Origin: Sphingomonas sp. AX6 | GTDB lineage: Bacteria > Pseudomonadota > Alphaproteobacteria > Sphingomonadales > Sphingomonadaceae | NCBI RefSeq assembly: GCF_902506605.1 | Contig: NZ_LR733979.1 | Coordinates: 135,468-199,467, forward strand | Direction: 5' to 3' | DNA: 64,000 bases | In this document: positions 39,682-48,409 of the stretch, piece by piece | How the letters are laid out: every line of letters starts with the position of its first letter | How positions within the stretch are numbered: position 1 is the first letter of the stretch | Notes under the pieces: generated by a model | Seen by the model: the letters and a program-made list of their open reading frames with translations, nothing else | What the model was told of the DNA's origin: nothing | Databases searched by the model: none | Position numbers and translations under genes: made by a program

Positions 39682-41202
39682 TCAACCCGCCTTCGCGCCC
39701 GGATCGGGGGGTGCCTCGGGCCGCGGCAATTTCTTGAACAGCGCGCGGTCTTCAGGCTGGAGTGCCCATTTGCCCAGCACGAAGAAATAGACCGCGAGGA
39801 TCATCGGGATGCCGATAATCAGTTCCGCCCATTCTGGCAGTTGCGTGACGAAATAGCCGGTGACGAGTGCCGCGAGGATCGCCCAGACGAACGGCCATCG
39901 CAGCCCCGATACGGGGTGTTCGAGAATGCGTTTCAGGAACCAGCTTTTGAGCACCGATCCCACCGCGAGCGACGCTGCCAGTGCAACCGCCGGCCCCGCC
40001 GCCTGCCACGTTTCCGGCCATCCGAGATCGCGCATCACGAAGACAAGCGCGAAGCTGAGCGCGATCTGGAAACTGAGCAGGATCGCCGACAACATCAGAT
40101 TGCGGTGCCGCGCAACATAGACCAGTCCGGCTTCTGCCACAGCGCCCTGGGCGGCCAGCACTTCGGCGGCGAGCAGGAAGCAGAGCGCGCCCGCACCGAC
40201 GACGAATTCGGGGCCGATCACCCCCATCACGCCCTCTGCCGGGATTCCGCCCGCGAGTGCCAGCGCGGCCTGGGCGGCCATGATCCAGAAGCCGACCTGG
40301 CGGATCTGGCGCGCGACCGCCGCCTTGTCGTTATCCGCCAAGCTGCGCGTAATGACGGGGCCGAGCACGGGATCGAAGCTGGTCTTGAGCTTTTGCGGCA
40401 GCGACGCGACCTGCTGCGCCATATAATAGATGCCGACCACCGCGGGGGAGAACAGCAAGCCCAGAATGAAGCGATCGACGTTGCGCGTGCCCCATTCCAG
40501 CGCATCGGCCCCGGCCAGCGGCGCGTTGCGGCGGGCAAGCGCGAACATCTGCGACACGCGCGGATTCCACCCCTTGGGCAGGCCGTAGCTTTTGATGAAG
40601 GGGATCATCGACGCGATCAGCGCAGCGGCCATCGACAGGACATAAGCGATGATCAGCCCGTCGCGCGACGACACATAGGACAGCCCCCACGCCGCGATCG
40701 AGATCGTCCAGGGTTCGACCACGGCACGCGCGGTCACGCTGGCCTTCACATTATGGCGATAGGCGAGTGCGGCAAGGCTGACATCCGACCAGGCGAGCGC
40801 GAAGATCACGCAGGGCAGCAGCCATTCGAGGCCGATGACTTCCGAATTCGGGTACATCGCCTGGGGAAAGACGAACAGGATGGCGCTGGCGATCATCGAC
40901 AGGACGAGCGCGACCGCCAGTGCATCCCACACGACATGCGCGTGCGGGCGATCGGTGCTGGACAATGCCTGTGCCAGACCACGCTTTAGGCCCAACGTCG
41001 CCAGCAATGCCGCAAGTTCGACCACCACGACCGCCAGCGCGAACCGCCCGACGATTTCCGGGCCATAAATCCGCCCCGCGATGAACAGGAACGGTAGCCG
41101 CGCGAGCAATCTGAGCGCGAAGCCGAACACATTGGTCCGCCCGCCGCGTGCCAGCGCGTTGATATCGTCCGATGGCGGCTTTGCGCCTTCGGTCGGGGCC
41201 AT
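39682..41202 (-). CDS. oligosaccharide flippase family (Wzx-like) membrane protein
   Basis: A 506-residue integral membrane protein with about 12-14 hydrophobic segments spread along its length, beginning with FGFALRLLARLPFLFIAGRIYGPEIVGRFALAVVVVELA, typical of polysaccharide-biosynthesis flippases in the MATE/MOP superfamily. It probably flips lipid-linked glycans across the inner membrane. It follows polA: the ATG at 41202 lies 3 bp past the polA stop, and a TTG at 41208 would overlap it. No glycosyltransferase genes are nearby, so its substrate is unknown. Confidence 0.8.
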   Translation of the reverse strand: MAPTEGAKPPSDDINALARGGRTNVFGFALRLLARLPFLFIAGRIYGPEIVGRFALAVVVVELAALLATLGLKRGLAQALSSTDRPHAHVVWDALAVALVLSMIASAILFVFPQAMYPNSEVIGLEWLLPCVIFALAWSDVSLAALAYRHNVKASVTARAVVEPWTISIAAWGLSYVSSRDGLIIAYVLSMAAALIASMIPFIKSYGLPKGWNPRVSQMFALARRNAPLAGADALEWGTRNVDRFILGLLFSPAVVGIYYMAQQVASLPQKLKTSFDPVLGPVITRSLADNDKAAVARQIRQVGFWIMAAQAALALAGGIPAEGVMGVIGPEFVVGAGALCFLLAAEVLAAQGAVAEAGLVYVARHRNLMLSAILLSFQIALSFALVFVMRDLGWPETWQAAGPAVALAASLAVGSVLKSWFLKRILEHPVSGLRWPFVWAILAALVTGYFVTQLPEWAELIIGIPMILAVYFFVLGKWALQPEDRALFKKLPRPEAPPDPGAKAG

Positions 41203-41204
41203 GC

Positions 41205-43991
41205 TCAATGCGCGGCGCCCCAGCTTGGACCGACGCCGATTTCGACGCCCAATGGCACCGTCAGCATGATCGCGGGTTCGGCGGCGGTTGCCATGACGCG
41301 CTCGATGACGGGTCGCGCGGCGTCGACATCGCCTGCGGGCAATTCGAAAACGAGTTCGTCATGCACCTGCATCAGCATCCGCACGTTCGGCAGGCCCGCC
41401 TCGGCAAGCGCCGGGCCCATGCGGACCATCGCGCGTTTGATGATGTCGGCACTGGTCCCCTGAATGGGCGCATTGATCGCTGCGCGTTCCGCGCCCTGGC
41501 GTTCGTGCTGGAGCTTCGATTTGATCCGCGAGAAATGCGTCTTGCGCCCGAACAAAGTGCGGGTGAAGCCATGTTCGCGCACGAATTCCAGTGTCTCGGC
41601 AATATAGCGGTTGATGCCGGGAAAGCGCTCGAAATAGCGGTCGATCATCGACTGGGCTTCGTCCGCCGACACGTCGAGCCGCCCGGCAAGCCCCCAGCGC
41701 GAGATGCCGTAGAGGATGGCGAAGTTGATCGTCTTGGCGCGCCCGCGCGTCTCGCGATTGACCTCGCCGAACAATTCCTGCGCGGTCATGTTGTGGATGT
41801 CATCGCCTCGCGCAAAGGCATCGCGCAGCGCGGGCACTTCGGCGATGTGCGCGGCCAGCCGCAATTCGATCTGCGAATAATCGGCGGCGAGGATGACGTT
41901 GCCGGGCTCCGCCACGAATGCATCGCGAATCTGGCGACCTATTTCGGTGCGGATCGGGATGTTCTGCAAATTCGGGTCGGTCGATGACAGCCGCCCGGTC
42001 TGCGCACCGGTCAGCGAGTAGCTGGTGTGGACGCGGCCAGTCCGCGCATCGATCTGTTGCTGAAGCGCGTCGGTGTAGGTGGATTTGAGCTTCGACAATT
42101 GCCGCCAGTCGAGCACCTTGCGCGCGATTTCCACGCCGTCGCCCGCCAGCCGCTCCATCTCGTTGACGTCGGTCGAATAGACGCCGGACTTGCCCTTGCG
42201 ACCGCCCTTCAGCCCCATCTGCTCGAACAGCACGTCGCCCAGTTGCTTGGGGCTGCCGATGGTGAACTTGGTGCCTGCGATCTCGTGGATTTCGATTTCC
42301 AGGCTCGCCATCTGGGCCGCGAACTCCTCCGACAGACGCGACAGCACCTTCGCATCGACCTTCACTCCGGCCATCTCCATGTCGGCGATGACCGAGACGA
42401 GCGGGCGATCGACGCGTTCATAGACCCGCGTGACTTCCTCGCGCGTCAGGCGCGGTTTGAAGCGCCGCCACAGGCGGAGCGTCACATCGGCGTCCTCGGC
42501 GGCATAGCGGGTGGCGGCTTTCAGATCCACTTCGTGGAAACCGATCGCCTTTTTGCCCGTGCCGGTTACGTCCTTATAGGCGATGCAACTGTGCGAGAGG
42601 TGGGTGGCGGCGAGTTCGTCCATGCCGTGGCCATGCAGACCCGCATCGAGATCGAAGCTCATGACGATCGTGTCGTCATAGGGCGCAACATTTATCCCCA
42701 GCTTTCGCAGGATGATGAGGTCGTATTTGAGGTTGTGCCCGATCTTGAGCACGCTTGGGTCTTCCAGCAGCGCTTTCAGCTTGGGGAGCGCGATGTCCGC
42801 CGACAATTGCACGGGGTTTTCGGCGAACATGTCGCTGCCGCCATGGCCAAGCGGGATATAGCAAGCGAGGTTCGGGTGGAGCGCCATCGAAACGCCGACC
42901 AATTCCGCCGACATCGGGTCTTTCGCCGTCGTCTCGGTATCGATCGCGATCCAGCCCTGATGACGGGCGATCTGAATCCAGCGGTCCAGCGCCGCCTCGT
43001 CCGTCACCGTCTCGTAATTGTCGTGATCGCACGGCGGGTCGTCGGGCAGGTCGGGCGCGGCGGCGGTGGTGGCCTCGGCCGTTGCGGGCGCATCGATACC
43101 CGCAGGCGCATCGCGCGACGCCAGCTTGGCGAGCAGCGAGCGAAAGCCGTGATGCTCCAGAAACGCGCGCAACGGCGGCTCCGGAATGCCTTTCAGCTCC
43201 AGTTCTTCAAGCGCATCGGGCAACGGCACGTCGCAGGCGAGTTCGACCAGCTTTCGCGACAGCCGCGCGGCGTCGGCATGTTCGATGAGGTTGTCGCGCA
43301 TCTTCGACGGCTTCATCGTCGCGGTCGCGGCGATCACCGCCTCGACATCGCCATGCTCGTTGATCAGATCGGCGGCGCGTTTCGGCCCGATCCCCGGCAC
43401 CCCGGGGACATTGTCGACGCTGTCGCCCATCAGCGCGAGTACTTCGCCCAATTTCTCCGGCCCAACGCCGAATTTCTCGCGGACATACGCCGGACCCAGC
43501 GTCCGGTTGTTCATCGTGTCGAGCATGTCGACCGAATCGTCCGTCAACAATTGCATCAGATCCTTGTCCGAACTGACGATGGTGACCGACCAGCCTTGCG
43601 CCAGTGCCGCCTTGGTATAGCTGGCGATCAAATCGTCGGCTTCCCAGCCCTGTTCCTCGATGCAGGGCAGCGAAAAGGCGCGGGTCGCGTCGCGGATCAT
43701 CGGGAATTGGGGGACCAGATCTTCAGGCGGCGGCGGGCGATGCGCCTTGTACTGGTCGTACATTTCGTTGCGGAAGGTGTGGCTCGACTTGTCGAGGATG
43801 ACCGCCATGTGGGTCGGCCCGCCCTCGTCCTTGGCGCCCTTGTGCAGCGCGTCGGCAAGCTTCCACAGCATCGTGGTATAACCATAGACCGCCCCCACCG
43901 GCTCACCATGTTTGTTGGTGAGCGGCGGCAGCCGATGATACGCACGAAAGATGTAGCCCGATCCATCGACCAGGTAGAGGTGGTTGGCCAT
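41205..43991 (-). CDS. polA: DNA polymerase I
   Basis: A full-length 928-residue Pol I. Residues 1-290 form the 5' nuclease (LYLVDGSGYIFRAYHRLPPL, DSVDNVPGVPGIGPKRAADLI). A proofreading domain follows with its acidic residues intact: IAIDTETTAKDPMSAELVG, IGHNLKYDL and YAAEDADVTLRL. The polymerase domain carries DYSQIELRLAAHIAEVPAL, RGRAKTINFAILYGISRWGL and MLMQVHDELVFELP. It fills repair gaps and removes RNA primers. The complete proofreading motifs suggest a 3'-5' exonuclease that is active. Confidence 0.96.
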   Translation of the reverse strand: MANHLYLVDGSGYIFRAYHRLPPLTNKHGEPVGAVYGYTTMLWKLADALHKGAKDEGGPTHMAVILDKSSHTFRNEMYDQYKAHRPPPPEDLVPQFPMIRDATRAFSLPCIEEQGWEADDLIASYTKAALAQGWSVTIVSSDKDLMQLLTDDSVDMLDTMNNRTLGPAYVREKFGVGPEKLGEVLALMGDSVDNVPGVPGIGPKRAADLINEHGDVEAVIAATATMKPSKMRDNLIEHADAARLSRKLVELACDVPLPDALEELELKGIPEPPLRAFLEHHGFRSLLAKLASRDAPAGIDAPATAEATTAAAPDLPDDPPCDHDNYETVTDEAALDRWIQIARHQGWIAIDTETTAKDPMSAELVGVSMALHPNLACYIPLGHGGSDMFAENPVQLSADIALPKLKALLEDPSVLKIGHNLKYDLIILRKLGINVAPYDDTIVMSFDLDAGLHGHGMDELAATHLSHSCIAYKDVTGTGKKAIGFHEVDLKAATRYAAEDADVTLRLWRRFKPRLTREEVTRVYERVDRPLVSVIADMEMAGVKVDAKVLSRLSEEFAAQMASLEIEIHEIAGTKFTIGSPKQLGDVLFEQMGLKGGRKGKSGVYSTDVNEMERLAGDGVEIARKVLDWRQLSKLKSTYTDALQQQIDARTGRVHTSYSLTGAQTGRLSSTDPNLQNIPIRTEIGRQIRDAFVAEPGNVILAADYSQIELRLAAHIAEVPALRDAFARGDDIHNMTAQELFGEVNRETRGRAKTINFAILYGISRWGLAGRLDVSADEAQSMIDRYFERFPGINRYIAETLEFVREHGFTRTLFGRKTHFSRIKSKLQHERQGAERAAINAPIQGTSADIIKRAMVRMGPALAEAGLPNVRMLMQVHDELVFELPAGDVDAARPVIERVMATAAEPAIMLTVPLGVEIGVGPSWGAAH

Positions 43992-44038
43992 CGCTGCGAC
44001 TTAGCAAGCCCCGCGCGCGCACGCGAGATGCGATTAGG

Positions 44039-45232
44039 TCACATGCCTGTTTGGGTTTGGCCCGATCGTGTCCCGCCCGCCGCCATCCGGTCGGGGCGGT
44101 GGTTGGCGGCGACCGTGGCGGCGACGCGCTGCATCAAATCCTGACGCTGCGGAACCGATCGGCTGGTCTCGCCGATCAGTACGGCGACCGCATAGCTTTT
44201 GCCGTCGGGCGCGGTCATGATGCCGACATCGTTGAAGCCTGCGGTGCGCGGCGGCAGATCCTGGCCGGTGCCGGTCTTGTGGCCCCACAGCCAGCCCGAG
44301 GGCGTTCCCGCCTTGACCCGAGAGCGGCCCGTGCGCGTGTTCTGCATGGTCGAGACCAGCCAGGTGGTGGAGGCCGCCGACAACAGATTGCCTTCCTTCA
44401 ACCGTGCCAGCGCATCGACCATCGCGTGCGCGCTGGCACCGTCTGGCGGATTGGCGACATAGGCGTTGAAGGCGCGGCGGCGAACCTCCATCGGTAAGGC
44501 TGCGCGCGCGGTATAGAAATTGCGACCGACGCTGTACGATTGATTCCAGGTCAGCCCCGCGGTCCCCGCTTGCAGCAGACGCTCGCCGGGACCGAATTTG
44601 ATGCTGCCCAGCGATTTTCGCCGGATGAATTCATTGACCGCCGAAGGTCCGCCCGCCAGCGTCAGAAGCCGGTCATTGGCGGTATTGTCGCTCGATGTGA
44701 TCGCACGGCGCAGCAGGTTTTCGACCGTGGTGGTGTGCGATCCGTTGCGCACCACCAGCGACGCGATCGGCTGGTGAAACAGCGTCAGGTCCTGACGGGT
44801 GATCGTCACCGAGTCCGACAGATCGATCCGCCCGCGATCGCGTTGATCGAGGATGGTCATCGCCACCCACATCTTGCTGACGCTCTGCTGGGGCATCGGC
44901 TGGTCGCCATTGGCGCTGACCGTCCAGCCATCGTCGATCGATCGGATGGCGATGCCGACGCGGCCGCCGAAATCGCTGTGCATCCGTTCGATGTTCGACA
45001 CCAGCACGGCGGGCGGCGCGGCGGGGCGCGGCGGGGGTGGCGGCACGGGAATGGCGACGCGGTTGGTCGGCTGCACGACGAACGGGCGAGACGCAGGCGT
45101 AGCGGCAATAGATCGGGTTATTGGTGCGGGCTCTGCACGGGCGGCACCGGCCGGAATGATCCCTTCATGTAGCGCGCAGCCGAGCAGCACGACAGGGGCC
45201 AGCCCCGCAATGGTCATCGCCCGCTGTTTCAC
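44039..45232 (-). CDS. class A beta-lactamase-like serine hydrolase, predicted lipoprotein
   Basis: A 397-residue protein. From the GTG at 45232 it begins MKQRAMTIAGLAPVVLLGC, a lipoprotein signal with lipobox LLGC; an in-frame TTG at 45256 and ATG at 45217 are alternatives. A Pro/Ala linker follows, then the serine-hydrolase core with MPQQSVSKMWVAM (SxxK), TSSDNTANDRLL (SDN) and WGHKTGTGQD (KTG). Where class A beta-lactamases carry the omega-loop ExxLN glutamate, this protein has about 30 extra residues and MEVRRRAFNAY, so the deacylating glutamate appears absent. It may be a slow penicillin-binding enzyme or a different hydrolase rather than a true resistance gene. Confidence 0.75.
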   Translation of the reverse strand: MKQRAMTIAGLAPVVLLGCALHEGIIPAGAARAEPAPITRSIAATPASRPFVVQPTNRVAIPVPPPPPRPAAPPAVLVSNIERMHSDFGGRVGIAIRSIDDGWTVSANGDQPMPQQSVSKMWVAMTILDQRDRGRIDLSDSVTITRQDLTLFHQPIASLVVRNGSHTTTVENLLRRAITSSDNTANDRLLTLAGGPSAVNEFIRRKSLGSIKFGPGERLLQAGTAGLTWNQSYSVGRNFYTARAALPMEVRRRAFNAYVANPPDGASAHAMVDALARLKEGNLLSAASTTWLVSTMQNTRTGRSRVKAGTPSGWLWGHKTGTGQDLPPRTAGFNDVGIMTAPDGKSYAVAVLIGETSRSVPQRQDLMQRVAATVAANHRPDRMAAGGTRSGQTQTGM

Positions 45233-45366
45233 CGTAAATGCCTGAAAAAAACCCAACGCTTCTACTCGCCCCTTGCCCGTGTGCGATCATGCGCGCTTGC
45301 GAGTCCTCCCGGCAAGCCGGGTTCCACGCCCATGCGACGAATGTTGCCAGCTTAGCGACGAATTGT

Positions 45367-45391
45367 GAATCCCCCTGAAATATGGGGATTC
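45367..45391 (-). terminator. hairpin downstream of nadB
   Basis: GAATCCCC...GGGGATTC forms an 8-bp stem with a 9-base AT-rich loop, 12 bp beyond the nadB stop. No run of U follows, so termination strength is uncertain. Confidence 0.4.
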
Positions 45392-45403
45392 TATCGCAGG
45401 CGA

Positions 45404-46990
45404 TCAGGGGACGAGGATCGTATCTTCGGCGCATTCCGACTGTTCGGGATAATCGAGCGTGTAATGCAGGCCCCGGCTTTCCTTGCGGTGGAGCGCGGAC
45501 TTTACGATCAGTTCGGCCGATTGGAGCAGGTTGCGCAGCTCGATCAGGTCGGGGGTGACGCGGAAATGGCCGTAATAATCGGCAACTTCCTCCTGGAGCA
45601 GCTTGATCCGGCTGGCGGCGCGCTGGAGCCGCTTGGTGGTGCGGACGATGCCGACATAATTCCACATGAAGCGGCGGATTTCGGTCCAGTTCTGCTTGAT
45701 GACCACTTCTTCGTCGCTGTCGGTCACCCGGCTTTCGTCCCAGCCGCGGATGGGGGGGACGGGGGTCAGGTCATCCCAGCTTGCCGCGATGTGCTTCGCA
45801 GCACTTTCGCCGAACACGAAACATTCGAGCAATGAGTTGGACGCCAGGCGATTCGCACCGTGCAAACCCGACTGGGTGCATTCGCCCGCCGCATAAAGCC
45901 CGGGCAGATCGGTGCGCCCGTCGCGGTCGATGACGATCCCGCCGCACGTGTAATGCTGCGCGGGCACCACCGGGATCGGCTGCGTCGTCATGTCGATGCC
46001 CAGCCCCAACAGCTTGGCATGGATGGTCGGGAAATGCTCGCGCACGAATTCGGGCGGCTGATGACTGATGTCGAGATGGACATAGTCGAGGCCCAGCCGC
46101 TTGATCTCGTGATCGATCGCCCGCGCCACCACGTCGCGCGGCGCGAGTTCGGCGCGGGGGTCGAAATCGGGCATGAATCGGTGGCCCGTTTCGGGGATTT
46201 TCAGCTGCCCGCCTTCGCCGCGAACGGCCTCGGTGATCAGGAAATTCTTGACCTCAAGGTTGAACAGGCAGGTCGGATGGAATTGCATGAATTCCATGTT
46301 CGAGACGCGTGCGCCTGCACGCCAGGCCATGGCGATGCCGTCGCCGGTCGCGCCCCTGGGTGCGGTGGAGAATTGATAGGTCCGGCCTGCGCCGCCGGTC
46401 GCCAGGATCGTCGCGCGCGCGGTGAACAGGTTGACGTGGCCCGTGACCTTGTCGACCGCATAGGCACCCCAGACGCAGCCCGCGCCCGAATAGCGTTCCT
46501 CGTGACGGCTGGTCGCCAGGTCGATCGCGACCTGATTGGGGACGAGCGTGATGTTGGGATGGGCCTCTGCCGCGCGGATCAGGGCTTCCTGGACCGCCCA
46601 GCCGGTGGCGTCGTCGACATGGACGATGCGGCGATGCGAATGCCCGCCCTCGCGCGTCAGATGGAGCGTATCGCCGTCGCTGTTGAACGGCACGCCGAGT
46701 TCGACGAGGCGGGCGATGGCGGCAGGGGCGCCCTCGACGACGAATTCGACGATCTCGCGATCGTTCAGGCCAGCGCCTGCGACCATCGTATCCTCGACAT
46801 GATTGTCGAACGTATCGCCGGGCTCCAGCACCGCAGCGATCCCGCCTTGCGCCCAGGCGGTCGATCCTTCGTTGAGCGCACCCTTGGCCAGCACCGTCAC
46901 GCGAAAGCGGTCGGCCAGATTGAGAGCCGCGGTCAGCCCCGCCGCGCCCGAACCGACGATCAAGATGTCGCTTTGCCGCGTCTCGCCCAA
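45404..46990 (-). CDS. nadB: L-aspartate oxidase
   Basis: A flavoprotein of 528 residues: ILIVGSGAAGLTAALNLADR binds FAD, followed by GSTAWAQGGIAAVL, HSHRRIVHVDDATGWAV, FSTAPRGATGDGIAMAWRAGA, FMQFHPTCLF and ALYAAGECTQSGLHGANRLASNSLLE-type text (LYAAGECTQSGLHGANRLAS). It oxidises aspartate to iminoaspartate for NAD synthesis. The start is taken as TTG 46990, with GGAAGG six bases upstream, giving the normal family length; in-frame extension to 47098 looks non-coding. The usual partners nadA and nadC are not adjacent. Confidence 0.92.
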   Translation of the reverse strand: MGETRQSDILIVGSGAAGLTAALNLADRFRVTVLAKGALNEGSTAWAQGGIAAVLEPGDTFDNHVEDTMVAGAGLNDREIVEFVVEGAPAAIARLVELGVPFNSDGDTLHLTREGGHSHRRIVHVDDATGWAVQEALIRAAEAHPNITLVPNQVAIDLATSRHEERYSGAGCVWGAYAVDKVTGHVNLFTARATILATGGAGRTYQFSTAPRGATGDGIAMAWRAGARVSNMEFMQFHPTCLFNLEVKNFLITEAVRGEGGQLKIPETGHRFMPDFDPRAELAPRDVVARAIDHEIKRLGLDYVHLDISHQPPEFVREHFPTIHAKLLGLGIDMTTQPIPVVPAQHYTCGGIVIDRDGRTDLPGLYAAGECTQSGLHGANRLASNSLLECFVFGESAAKHIAASWDDLTPVPPIRGWDESRVTDSDEEVVIKQNWTEIRRFMWNYVGIVRTTKRLQRAASRIKLLQEEVADYYGHFRVTPDLIELRNLLQSAELIVKSALHRKESRGLHYTLDYPEQSECAEDTILVP

Positions 46991-47183
46991 ATCCGTGCCT
47001 TCCGATCGCCTCAACTCGAAACCCCTGCGATCTAGCCGCAGTTGCCGCGCACATGAAACAAATCTTGCCCGCACTCCGATAAAGTTGCGGGAACGCAATG
47101 AAGGGTGAAGGGGTTGGGCGGGTTCACTATAGGTTCAAGCCAAGGGTCCTATCCCGCCGGGCATGATGTGGAGAAAGAACAAC

Positions 47184-47816
47184 GTGAAACTGCGTGTTGC
47201 CCTAAGTCTCGCCGCGGCGGCAGTCGCGGCCCCGGCCCTCATGACGTCGGCCCCGGTCGCAGTCGCGCAAAGCGGCGACCTCGCCGCTGTCCAGCGCCAT
47301 CTGCAACAGACCGAAAGCATGGTTGCCAGCTTTACCCAGACCGATCGCGCGGGAAAGGTGCTGGCCGGCACCATGACGCTGAAAAAGCCCGGCAAGATCC
47401 GGTTCCAGTATCAACAGGGCGTCCCGTATCTGATCGTGGCGGACGGCCGGAACCTGCATTTCCTAGACTATCAGGTGCGCCAGCAGCAGCGCTGGCCGAT
47501 CGGCGATTCGCCGCTGGGCGTTTTGATCGACCCGCGCCAAGACATCACGCGCTATGCCAAGGTCGTGCCCGGCACCGATCCGCGCGTCCTTACGGTCGAA
47601 GCACATGACCCCAAACGCCCGCAATATGGCAGGATTTCCATGATTTTCGCCCGCGACAGCGCAGCGCCCGGCGGATTGCGCCTGCAAGGCTGGGTCGCGC
47701 TCGACAGCCAGAACAACCGCACGACGATCCGGTTGAGCGACCAGAAATTCAACGTGCCCGTCAACGACCGGACGTTCCGCTGGAACGACCCGCGTCGCGG
47801 TGGGCGGCCCGGTTAA
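47184..47816 (+). CDS. lolA: LolA-like outer-membrane lipoprotein carrier
   Basis: A 210-residue periplasmic protein with a signal peptide (KLRVALSLAAAAVAAPALM...VAVAQ). The LolA fold is indicated by LQQTESMVASFTQTDRAGKVLAGTMTLKKPGKIRFQY and DGRNLHFLDYQVRQQQRWPIGDSPLGVLID. It would carry lipoproteins from LolCDE to the outer membrane. The GTG at 47184 has GGAGA upstream; an ATG at 47163 would add seven residues (MMWRKNN) and lacks a ribosome site. Confidence 0.82.
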   Translation: MKLRVALSLAAAAVAAPALMTSAPVAVAQSGDLAAVQRHLQQTESMVASFTQTDRAGKVLAGTMTLKKPGKIRFQYQQGVPYLIVADGRNLHFLDYQVRQQQRWPIGDSPLGVLIDPRQDITRYAKVVPGTDPRVLTVEAHDPKRPQYGRISMIFARDSAAPGGLRLQGWVALDSQNNRTTIRLSDQKFNVPVNDRTFRWNDPRRGGRPG

Positions 47817-47885
47817 ATCGGCAATCTGAACGAATCTTTCAGTCCGTTCATCCCGGCGACAGCTTCGGATTGCTAGTAAAGAACG

Positions 47886-48003
47886 TGCGGAGAGCGGGGT
47901 TCCGGTGTTTCCCCCCTGTTGACCGGACCAAGTCCCTCTCCCGCCTGCGTGACGAACGCTAGGTTGGCCCTCGTTCCATGCCCCCGGAGCGAGGGCCTTT
48001 CCT
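47886..48003 (+). ncRNA. putative structured non-coding RNA downstream of lolA (6S-like candidate)
   Basis: The 428-bp stretch between lolA and tRNA-Leu holds no convincing gene but is rich in paired segments. GCGGAGAG (47887-47894) can pair with CTCTCCCGC (47936-47944), enclosing a hairpin CCGGT/ACCGG (47902-47906 with 47922-47926) whose loop is GTTTCCCCCCTGTTG. A second hairpin, GGCCCTCG/CGAGGGCC (47966-47973 with 47990-47997), is followed by TTTCC. An inverted repeat TGAACG-N12-CGTTCA lies upstream at 47827-47850. This could be a terminated small RNA, or the second hairpin could be the terminal loop of a longer 6S-type RNA reaching about 48090. Neither is proven. Confidence 0.35.
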
Positions 48004-48054
48004 TGTGTGACCGATATTCGGGCCGGGGCGGCCTGCAAACCGCCCTTGTCTGCG

Positions 48055-48095
48055 CTTCCGGTGCTCACGTGCTGAAGCACGCTGCGCGCCGGTTC
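48055..48095. repeat. imperfect palindrome before tRNA-Leu
   Basis: CCGGTGCTCACGTGCTGAAG...CGCCGG contains CCGG ends and an inner GTGCT/AGCAC stem. It resembles the short GC-rich palindromes seen near sphingomonad RNA genes. Its role, if any, is unknown. Confidence 0.35.
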
Positions 48096-48244
48096 TCTAC
48101 AAGCGCAGTTTTCGGCACGCCCCAGCCCAAATCTCGACCACACAATCCGTAAGCAAAAACGACGTGGCGGCATTGCCAGTCCTCCCACCCTTTGCTAGGG
48201 GCTCGCGCCTGCCAGCGGCCGGAGCAATCCGGCGGCGTTTCCGT

Positions 48245-48331
48245 GCGGCCATGGCGGAATTGGTAGACGCGCAACGTTGAGGTCGTTGTGGGCGAAAGCC
48301 CGTGGAAGTTCGAGTCTTCTTGGCCGCACCA
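48245..48331 (+). tRNA. tRNA-Leu (anticodon GAG)
   Basis: The acceptor stem pairs GCGGCCA (48245-48251) with TGGCCGC (48321-48327), followed by discriminator A and an encoded CCA. The anticodon arm is CAACG-TTGAGGT-CGTTG, giving anticodon GAG. A long variable arm (GGGCGAAAGCCC) marks a class II tRNA, and the T arm contains GTTCGAGTC. It decodes CUC and CUU. Confidence 0.95.
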
Positions 48332-48409
48332 GGAAATCGGCAGGAGCACGCACCGGCGGTGGCGTCTCCTGCCCCATTGTCACCAGCAAAAACGAGCGGT
48401 GGCTTGGCG

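Noticed and set aside
42027..44144. A 705-codon plus-strand open frame
   Set aside because: It is antisense to polA, whose every motif is intact. Long antisense frames are expected at this GC content.
48195..48389. Open frames over tRNA-Leu
   Set aside because: Translations of the tRNA gene; the tRNA fold explains the sequence fully.
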